The notes under the pieces were generated by a model. It ran no database searches, had not been told where the DNA came from, and saw only the letters and a list, made by a program, of their open reading frames with translations. A DNA stretch of 64,000 nucleotides from contig NZ_KQ948740.1 in the NCBI RefSeq assembly GCF_001514195.1, forward strand, positions 372,001 to 436,000, written 5' to 3'. Position 1 is the stretch's first letter; each line of letters begins with the position of its first letter. This stretch comes from Streptomyces griseorubiginosus (GTDB lineage Bacteria > Actinomycetota > Actinomycetes > Streptomycetales > Streptomycetaceae). A program made the position numbers and the translations under genes. Below, one piece after another: positions 58,519-64,000 of the stretch.

Positions 58519-59481
58519 TCATTTCGCGGCGGGCGGCTCGCACAGCGCGATGCCGCGCTCCCAGAGGCTGCCCAGGACCAGGTGGCCGGAGGCCTCGCAC
58601 ACGCTGGTGACCATGCGGAACCGGGAGCGCCGGCGGGTGAGGTGGTGGACGGTGCGGCCCTCGTCGTCGACCGCGAGGACCCCGACGAATCCGGTGGGCC
58701 GGTACGGGGCGCCCACGGCGACGCGGGCGGCGGCGCGGCGGACCGGTGGTGTGGCGCGGTGCAGCAGGTCGAGCGGGGGGACCCGGGGTCCGGCGAGGGA
58801 GACCCAGATCGGGCCGTCGGGTCCACCGCGCCAGATGTTGTCGGGCATGCCGGGCAGGTTCTCGGCGAGGGGTTCGGCCTGGCCCGCCCGAGGCCCGTCG
58901 AGCCGGTAGCGGGTGAGGCGGCGGGCGCCGGTCTCGGCGACGACGAGGAAGGACTCGTCGGCGCTCGCCGCAAGCCCGTTGGCGAACTGGAGCCCCTCCA
59001 GGAGGACTTCGGGGGTGTCGTCACCGGGAGCCAGCCGCAGCAGCCGCCCGGTCCCGGTGTGTTCGACGATGTCGCCGATCCACTGGTCGAGGGGGTAACG
59101 GCGGCTGGAGACGGTGAAGTACACGCTGCCGTCGGACAGCGCGACCACATTGCTGGTGAACCGCAGCTTCTCCCCCGCCACCTCGTCGGCGACGACGCGC
59201 ACCGAGCCGTCGGTGAGGTCGACGCCGAGCAGTCCGCGTTCGGCGTCGCACACCAACAGGGCGCCGTCCGGCAGGAGTTCGAGACCGAGTGGCCTGCCAC
59301 CGGTGTCGGCGAGGACCTCGACACGGGGTGCGACGGGTTCCGTGAGGCCGTCGACGCGCAGGATGCGGCCGTCCGCCACGCCGGCCAGGACCCGGCCCCG
59401 GGCGTCGGCGACGACGTCCTCGGGACCGTGGCCGCCGAGCGCGACGTAGTGGCGTGGGGTCAGTTCGGTGGGACGGTTCAT
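58519..59481 (-). CDS. SMP-30/strictosidine-synthase-like beta-propeller protein
   Basis: 320 residues, no signal peptide. Six-bladed propeller pattern: ALGGHGPEDVVADARGRVLA, VLADTGGRPLGLELLPDGAL, VCDAERGLLGVDLTDGSVRV, LRFTSNVVALSDGSVYFTVS, GLQFANGLAASADESFLVVA, GMPDNIWRGGPDGPIWVSLA. The family includes gluconolactonases and strictosidine-synthase-like lactonases. The metal-binding Asn/Asp positions (FANGL, PDNIW) are present. The substrate is unknown. The ArsR gene lies 30 bp upstream on the same strand. Confidence 0.88.
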   Translation of the reverse strand: MNRPTELTPRHYVALGGHGPEDVVADARGRVLAGVADGRILRVDGLTEPVAPRVEVLADTGGRPLGLELLPDGALLVCDAERGLLGVDLTDGSVRVVADEVAGEKLRFTSNVVALSDGSVYFTVSSRRYPLDQWIGDIVEHTGTGRLLRLAPGDDTPEVLLEGLQFANGLAASADESFLVVAETGARRLTRYRLDGPRAGQAEPLAENLPGMPDNIWRGGPDGPIWVSLAGPRVPPLDLLHRATPPVRRAAARVAVGAPYRPTGFVGVLAVDDEGRTVHHLTRRRSRFRMVTSVCEASGHLVLGSLWERGIALCEPPAAK

Positions 59482-59511
59482 GGGTGCTGTCTGCCCTTCC
59501 GGTGCGGGTCG

Positions 59512-59799
59512 CTACCAGCCCTTCTCGAACATGCGCGCCACCTCGGCGATGCGCATCTCGTCGCGACGGTAGTACGTACGCCACCGGATTCTCTTGGTGC
59601 GCACCAGACCGGTGTTCACGAGGAGGCCGAGATGGGTCTCCGCGACCGAGCGCGACACGCCGAGTTTGACCGCGACGGCGTGCGCGGAGACGCCGTCCTC
59701 CACGGGATCGATGTGCCGCTGCGGGGGGAAGTGCGCGGCCGGGTCCTTCAGCCACTCCAGGATGTCCAGGCGCCGCCGGCCGGTCGGAGTCCTCAGCAT
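59512..59799 (-). CDS. ArsR-type winged-helix regulator
   Basis: 95 residues. TGRRRLDILEWLKDPAAHFP, GVSAHAVAVKLGVSRSVAET (recognition helix), HLGLLVNTGLVRTKRIRWRT and YYRRDEMRIAEVARMFEKG make a single winged helix of ArsR type without metal-binding cysteines. GAGGGGACGAG lies just before the ATG at 59799, favouring it over a start at 59835. It precedes the SMP-30-like gene by 30 bp and probably regulates it. Confidence 0.88.
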   Translation of the reverse strand: MLRTPTGRRRLDILEWLKDPAAHFPPQRHIDPVEDGVSAHAVAVKLGVSRSVAETHLGLLVNTGLVRTKRIRWRTYYRRDEMRIAEVARMFEKGW

Positions 59800-59957
59800 C
59801 TCGTCCCCTCCGCCCCTCCCTCTGCGTCCCACCACTGTCCCGCAGCGGCGGCCGCCTTGTCCCGGGGTCGCGGAGCTTGTCCGATATCGAACTCCACTGC
59901 GACAAGGGGCTGTTCGGCGCCGACGGCCCCTGACCGGGGCGGGACGGCGGAGGAGGC

Positions 59958-59996
59958 CCCCTCCGCCCGCGGCTCGTGGTCTCGCGGGCGGAGGGG
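59958..59996 (-). terminator. Hairpin after the beta-galactosidase gene
   Basis: CCCCTCCGCCCGCG (59958-59971) pairs perfectly with CGCGGGCGGAGGGG (59983-59996), 14 bp with an 11-nt loop, 60 bp after the GH42 stop on the minus strand. It lies upstream of the ArsR start and would separate the two units. Confidence 0.78.
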
Positions 59997-60056
59997 AGTC
60001 GGCGGGGCGCGTGGCCGGACGGGTTCAGGGTCGAGGCGTACGACCGGGACCAGGGC

Positions 60057-62078
60057 TCAACCGTCCAGGTGTACGACCCGGACCGCACCGGCCGGAACCG
60101 CGAGGCGGCCGGCGGTGCGTTCACCGGTCAGCAGCTCGGTGCCCGCCCCGTCCAGGGGCACCTTGGCCTCCGTCGCCGTGTGGTTGACCACAAAGACGAA
60201 GGAACCGGACGCACCCTCGCGCCGGACGACCTCGACGTCGTGGGGCAGGTCGGCGCGTGAGGGGAGCCCGGCGTCCTCGGCGGCCCGGCCGAGCAGCGCG
60301 TCGAGACCCCGGGCGGTCAGGCGGGTCGAGACGTACCAGGCGGTGCCCCGGCCGTGGCGGTGCCGGGTGACGGCGGGGTGGCCCGCGGCCAGGCCGTCCG
60401 CGTACGTCCACACGGTCTCGGCGCCGCGCGGCACCACGAACTCGCTCCACACGTCCCCGGTGAGCTCGGGGCCGTCGGGGCCAGTGACCCGGACCTGCTG
60501 CCCCGGGAGCAGCGGCGAGAACTCCTCGACGGTGAGCCCGAGGACGTCACGTAGCGCGCCGGGGCAGGCGCCCTCGTGCACGGCGTCGTGCTCGTCGACG
60601 ATGCCGGAGAAGTACGACACGACGAGGGTGCCGCCGTTCTCGACGTACCGCGCGAGGTTGCGCCCGGCCTCCTGGGTCATCAGGTACGACGCCGGTACGA
60701 CGACAAGGGGATAGGCCGACAAGTCGGCTTCCGGGTGGGCGAAGTCGACCGTGAGGTGGCGGTCGTAGAGCGCCTCGTAGAAGGCGTCGGCGCGCTCGCG
60801 GGCGTCGTGGTCGACGCTCGGCCGCCAGTCGAGGCTCTGCGCCCACCAGGAGTGCCAGTCCCACAGGACCGCCACGTCGGCCTGTGTGCGGGTGCCGCGG
60901 ACGGTGCTCAACGAGTCCAGGGTGGCGCCCAGTTCGACGACCTCGCGCCACACGCGGGTGTCGGTGCCGCCGTGCGGGACCATCGCCGAGTGGAACTTCT
61001 CGGCGCCGCGCCTGGACTGGCGCCACTGGAAGAACATGGCTCCCTCGGAGCCGCGGGCCACGTGCGCGAGGGAGTTGCGGGCCATCTGGCCGGGCGCCTT
61101 GGCGGGGTTGCGGGACTGCCAGTTGACGCCGGAGGTGGAGTGCTCCAGCAGGATCCAGGGGTCGCCGCCGGCGACGGAGCGGGTGAGGTCCGCCGCCATG
61201 GCGAGGTTGACGTGGGTGCGGCGGCCGTCGGTGATGAGGTAGTGGTCGTTGGTGACGATGTCGACCTCGCGGCCCCACGCCCAGTAGTCGACGGAGTCGC
61301 ACTGGCTGAGCGCGGTCATGAAGTTGGTGGTCACCGGGACGCCCGGGGAGAGGCGGTGCAGGATGTCCCGTTCGGCGCAGAAGTTCTCGCGCATGGTGGC
61401 GTCGGCGAACCGCTTGTAGTCCAGGGCCTGGCCCGGGTTGCCGACGGTGGCGGCGGTGCGCGGCGGGTCGATCTGCTCCAGGCTCGTGTAGTGCTGGCCC
61501 CAGAAGGCGGTGCCCCAGGCCTCGTTGACGCCGTCGACCCCGCCGTACCTCGTCTCCAGCCAGCGGCGGAAGTGGGCGGCGCAGGAGTCGCACCAGCAGG
61601 CGGAGACGGGGACGCCGTACTCGTTGTGCACGTGCCACATCGCGAGGCCCGGGTGGTCGCCGTAGCGCTCGGCGAGCCGGATGGTGATGCCGGCGGCGGC
61701 CGCTCGGTAGGCGCTGTTGCTGTGGCAGATGGCGCCGCGGGAGCCGAAGGCGAGGCGGGTGCCGTCGGCGGTGACGGGCAGCGCGTCCGGGTGGGCGCGG
61801 TAGAACCACTTGGGCGGGGCGACCGTGGGGGTGCCGAGGTCGACGCGGATGCCGTTGTCGTGGAGCAGGTCCATGACCCGGTCCAGCCAGCCGAAGTCGT
61901 ACGCGCCGGGCTCGGGCTCCAGGAGGGCCCAGGAGAAGATCCCGACGCTGACCATGGTGACCCCGGCCTCGCGCATCAGCCGGACGTCCTCGTCCCAGAC
62001 GCTCTCCGGCCACTGCTCGGGGTTGTAGTCCCCGCCGAAGGCGAGCCTGCTGAGGCCCCTGGGGGTGGTCTCCGGCAT
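60057..62078 (-). CDS. GH42 beta-galactosidase
   Basis: 673 residues, the usual length. RLAFGGDYNPEQWPESVWDE at the start, acid/base Glu in MWHVHNEYGVPVSACWCDSC near 154 with the zinc-cluster cysteines, and nucleophile Glu in WILLEHSTSGVNWQ near 314. The trimerisation domain and the C-terminal beta domain follow (HAVRVVHLDG-like end). No signal peptide, so it acts on galactosides imported into the cell. ATG at 62078 has GGGAGA upstream. It is divergent from a LacI repressor that probably controls it. Confidence 0.95.
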   Translation of the reverse strand: MPETTPRGLSRLAFGGDYNPEQWPESVWDEDVRLMREAGVTMVSVGIFSWALLEPEPGAYDFGWLDRVMDLLHDNGIRVDLGTPTVAPPKWFYRAHPDALPVTADGTRLAFGSRGAICHSNSAYRAAAAGITIRLAERYGDHPGLAMWHVHNEYGVPVSACWCDSCAAHFRRWLETRYGGVDGVNEAWGTAFWGQHYTSLEQIDPPRTAATVGNPGQALDYKRFADATMRENFCAERDILHRLSPGVPVTTNFMTALSQCDSVDYWAWGREVDIVTNDHYLITDGRRTHVNLAMAADLTRSVAGGDPWILLEHSTSGVNWQSRNPAKAPGQMARNSLAHVARGSEGAMFFQWRQSRRGAEKFHSAMVPHGGTDTRVWREVVELGATLDSLSTVRGTRTQADVAVLWDWHSWWAQSLDWRPSVDHDARERADAFYEALYDRHLTVDFAHPEADLSAYPLVVVPASYLMTQEAGRNLARYVENGGTLVVSYFSGIVDEHDAVHEGACPGALRDVLGLTVEEFSPLLPGQQVRVTGPDGPELTGDVWSEFVVPRGAETVWTYADGLAAGHPAVTRHRHGRGTAWYVSTRLTARGLDALLGRAAEDAGLPSRADLPHDVEVVRREGASGSFVFVVNHTATEAKVPLDGAGTELLTGERTAGRLAVPAGAVRVVHLDG

Positions 62079-62247
62079 GGGTCTCTCCCGAGTCATTTGG
62101 TTGGGAACGTGCACACACGGTTCTGAAAGCCTGCGGCCCAAGATAACCGCACATATACAACCCTTGCCAAGTGCCTGCCCTCGGCCGTTTCTGTGCACGA
62201 TCCCAGCCGGAGGGCCCGCTGCCCCAGGTGTCCCGTAGGCCACGCAC

Positions 62248-62268
62248 CCCCGTGCCGCCCGCACGGGG
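62248..62268. promoter_or_regulatory. Inverted repeat before the LacI gene
   Basis: CCCCGTGC-CGCCC-GCACGGGG, perfect 8-bp arms, directly before TTAGAG (62269-62275), a -10-like sequence. It may be an autoregulatory site of the LacI protein or a terminator-like hairpin. Confidence 0.4.
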
Positions 62269-62283
62269 CTTAGAGTCGTGACC

Positions 62284-63309
62284 ATGAACAATGCGGGGGG
62301 CCGGCGCAAAGCGCCGACGATCCACGACGTGGCACGCGAGGCGGGGGTCTCGCGGGGCACCGTCTCGCGTGTGCTCAACGGCGGACACTACGTCTCCCCC
62401 GCCGCGCAGGAGGCGGTCAACTCCGCCATCCGCAAGACGGGTTACGTCGTCAACCGGCACGCCCGCTCGCTGATCACCGGACGCTCCGACTCGGTCGGCT
62501 TCCTCCTCACCGAGCCCCAGGAGCGGTTCTTCGAGGACCCCAACTTCAACGTCCTGCTGCGCGGCTGCACCCAGGCGCTCGCCGCGCACGACATCCCGCT
62601 GCTGCTGATGCTGGCGGGCACCGAGGACGAGCGGCGCCGGATCAAGCGGTTCATCACGGCCGGCCACCTCGACGGGGTGCTCCTGGTGACCAGCCATTCC
62701 GCCGACCCGGTGGCCGAGGAGCTGCACAAGGCGGGCGTGCCCGTCGTCCAGTGCGGCAAGCCCATGAGGTCCGGCTCCAAGGTGAGTTACGTGGCCGCGG
62801 ACGACCGGGACGGCGCCCGGGACATGGTGCGCCACCTGCTGTCGCGGGGCCGCCGCCGGATCGGCATCGTGACGGGCCCGCCGGACTCACCGGGCGGAGT
62901 CGACCGCCTCGCCGGTTACAAGGAGGTGCTCGCGGAGGCGGGCATCGGCGTCGACGAGCGGCTCGTGATCTCCGGCGACTACAGCCGGGGCAGCGGGGAG
63001 GCGGCCACCGAGTCCCTGCTGGCCCGCGCGCCGGACATGGACGCCGTGTTCGTCGCTTCCGACCTCATGGCCCTGGGCGCCCTGACCGCACTGCGCCGCG
63101 CGGGCCGCCGGGTCCCGGAGGACGTGTCGGTGGGCGGCTTCGACGACTCCGTCGCGGCGACCGAGGCCACCCCCGCCCTCACCACGATCCGCCAGCCCTA
63201 CGACCGCATCAGCGCCGAGATGGTCCGCGTCCTGCTGGCCCAGCTCGGCGGCGAGGACCCGGCGGCGGTGATCCTGCCGACGGAACTGGTGCGACGGGAG
63301 TCGACGTGA
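62284..63309 (+). CDS. LacI family transcriptional regulator
   Basis: 341 residues. The helix-turn-helix is TIHDVAREAGVSRGTVSRVL near 12-31 and the hinge helix NRHARSLITGRS near 59. The periplasmic-binding-like sensor follows, ending PYDRISAEMVRVLLAQLGG. It is divergent from the GH42 gene, so it is the likely galactoside-responsive repressor. No ribosome site precedes the GTG at 62278 or the ATG at 62284. A -10-like TTAGAG lies just upstream, so the message may be leaderless. Confidence 0.93.
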   Translation: MNNAGGRRKAPTIHDVAREAGVSRGTVSRVLNGGHYVSPAAQEAVNSAIRKTGYVVNRHARSLITGRSDSVGFLLTEPQERFFEDPNFNVLLRGCTQALAAHDIPLLLMLAGTEDERRRIKRFITAGHLDGVLLVTSHSADPVAEELHKAGVPVVQCGKPMRSGSKVSYVAADDRDGARDMVRHLLSRGRRRIGIVTGPPDSPGGVDRLAGYKEVLAEAGIGVDERLVISGDYSRGSGEAATESLLARAPDMDAVFVASDLMALGALTALRRAGRRVPEDVSVGGFDDSVAATEATPALTTIRQPYDRISAEMVRVLLAQLGGEDPAAVILPTELVRREST

Positions 63310-63396
63310 CGCCTGCGGCAGCGGGGCCGTATGGGGGCGGTGGGGACGGACCTGGCTCGTGAGCACGCGGGGGGGGGCGGCAGGCGGGGGCTTGCG

Positions 63397-63552
63397 GTCG
63401 GGAGTGCTCCGGGAGGGGGCCGGCCCTCAGCTGCAGTCGGTAGCGCTCCGGGAGGGCGCCGGCCCTCAACTGCGGTCGGTAGCGCTCCAGGAGGGCGCCG
63501 CCCTCAACCGCGGTCGGTAGCGCTCCGGGAGGAGGCCCGACCGGCGACCGCG
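63397..63552. repeat. 38-40 bp tandem repeat, four copies
   Basis: Units starting GTCGGTAGCGCTCCGGGAGG at 63397 (variant), 63436, 63475 and 63513. They are contiguous, with a following partial GTCGGCGCG. Confidence 0.85.
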
Positions 63553-63564
63553 GTCGGCGCGACG

Positions 63565-63688
63565 GCGGGCGTGGAAGGACGCCGAGGGCGTGGATTTCCC
63601 GCCACCGCGGGTGCGGCGGGACGTCGAGGGCGTAGATGCCCTGTCCCCGCGGGCGTGGCGGGACGCCGAGGGCCGGGCTGCCGCCACC
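63565..63688. repeat. 40-42 bp tandem repeat, three copies
   Basis: Units starting GCGGGCGTGG at 63565, GCGGGTGCGG at 63607 and GCGGGCGTGG at 63649, each continuing GGACGYCGAGGGC. It is a different unit from the adjacent array. Confidence 0.8.
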
Positions 63689-63925
63689 GGTGGGGTCGGG
63701 ATCGGCCTCAGTGCTCAGCAGGCACGTGACCGGTGCGGGCGATCGCACACGCGTTGTCCGGCGCGACGGGGGGCCATCCGCCTCCGCGCGGTCGCAGCGG
63801 ATCGCCGATGCCGGTGAAGCGCGGTGCCCCGACCGGTCAGGATCGGAGAAGCGGTCCCCGCTCCCCCGGCCTAGCGTGAGACCACCGGCGGAAAACGTCG
63901 GGAACGCCTCACGGAGGAGCACACC

Positions 63926-64000
63926 ATGACCGCCGGACTGAAGACGATCATCTACCCCGTCAAGGACCTAGCCGCCGCGAAGGCGCTGTTCAGCGCGCTG
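63926..64000 (+). CDS. VOC/glyoxalase-family protein, start only
   Basis: The window ends after 25 residues, MTAGLKTIIYPVKDLAAAKA onward. IIYPVKDLAAAKALFSAL is the first beta-alpha unit of the vicinal-oxygen-chelate fold (glyoxalase or bleomycin-resistance type). GGAGGAG precedes the ATG. Function cannot be assigned from this fragment. Confidence 0.75.
   Translation, partial: MTAGLKTIIYPVKDLAAAKALFSAL

Larger units (their letters stand above)
63310..63925. other. 616-bp region of minisatellites without a gene
   Basis: Two tandem arrays (63397-63552 and 63565-63688) fill most of it. The remainder before the VOC gene has no convincing frame. A long frame on the minus strand through the arrays is a repeat artefact. 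Confidence 0.55.

Noticed and set aside
62105..62123. A LacI operator GAAC-N11-GTTC upstream of the GH42 gene
   Set aside because: Only the four-base arms match; the inner bases are not palindromic, so support is too weak to list as a site.
63209..63922. A 237-codon minus-strand frame after lacI
   Set aside because: Its sequence is a product of the two minisatellites and it overlaps the lacI gene antisense.

Overview
The window is chromosomal DNA from a high-GC actinomycete, almost certainly a Streptomyces. The evidence is GC-rich third codon positions, many GTG starts, purine-rich ribosome binding sites, Streptomyces-typical families (DUF6479, DUF3040, short Rho paralogue, DGPF/YciI proteins with a TPR-tailed ECF sigma factor, XRE/MmyB regulators) and a Streptomyces-type dispersed intergenic element near 52.0 kb. 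I saw no rRNA, tRNA, CRISPR array, transposase, integrase or phage gene. About 64 protein genes are supported; the first and last run off the window.

Layout. 0-5.2 kb: acyl-CoA dehydrogenase (cut by the edge), a 12-cysteine copper-storage-like protein, a DUF6479 protein, and a divergent GH15 hydrolase / Tat-exported protein pair around a LacI-type palindrome. 5.3-12.3 kb: the most unusual locus, a tight four-gene operon of two unrecognised proteins, a TPR protein and a CHAT-domain cysteine protease with both catalytic residues, flanked by two opposite-strand genes that share an upstream sequence element. 12.3-17.5 kb: dhaKLM (PEP-dependent dihydroxyacetone kinase), a GH75 chitosanase, an FN3 lipoprotein and a surface protein. 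17.6-22.1 kb: padR and fadH with a perfect 20-bp palindrome in their promoter, then a divergent XRE regulator / SDR pair. 22.1-35.7 kb: a CPA2 antiporter, a PAS-GAF-PP2C phosphatase, a LysR/MFS pair, a PrmC-like methyltransferase, MarR, GNAT and quinone-reductase-like genes, and a molybdopterin oxidoreductase coupled to a ferredoxin-reductase-like flavoprotein. 35.7-45.3 kb: two hydrolases, a thioesterase, methyltransferases, a PadR/NTF2 pair, an ECF42-type sigma operon with a matching promoter, and a short second Rho behind a pyrimidine-rich leader. 45.6-49.3 kb: a D,D-carboxypeptidase running convergently into two polyprenol-sugar glycosyltransferases. 49.5-55.4 kb: a co-directional asparagine/glutamine catabolism cluster. 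56.2-64 kb: uppP, a crcB-DUF190-crcB fluoride-exporter operon, an SMP-30-like enzyme, ArsR, a GH42 beta-galactosidase with a divergent LacI regulator, and the start of a VOC protein.

How genes work together. The GntR-permease-asparaginase-aspartase-glutaminase run would import asparagine and turn it into aspartate, fumarate and ammonia. dhaKLM feeds dihydroxyacetone into glycolysis. GH15, chitosanase, CE7 esterase and GH42 reflect polysaccharide use. The CHAT operon looks like a protease-centred signalling or defence module of unknown trigger.

A recurring feature is short tandem repeat arrays (16-43 bp units) in intergenic DNA. Three of them (17.5, 39.7 and 49.5 kb) include the stop codon and last codons of the neighbouring gene.
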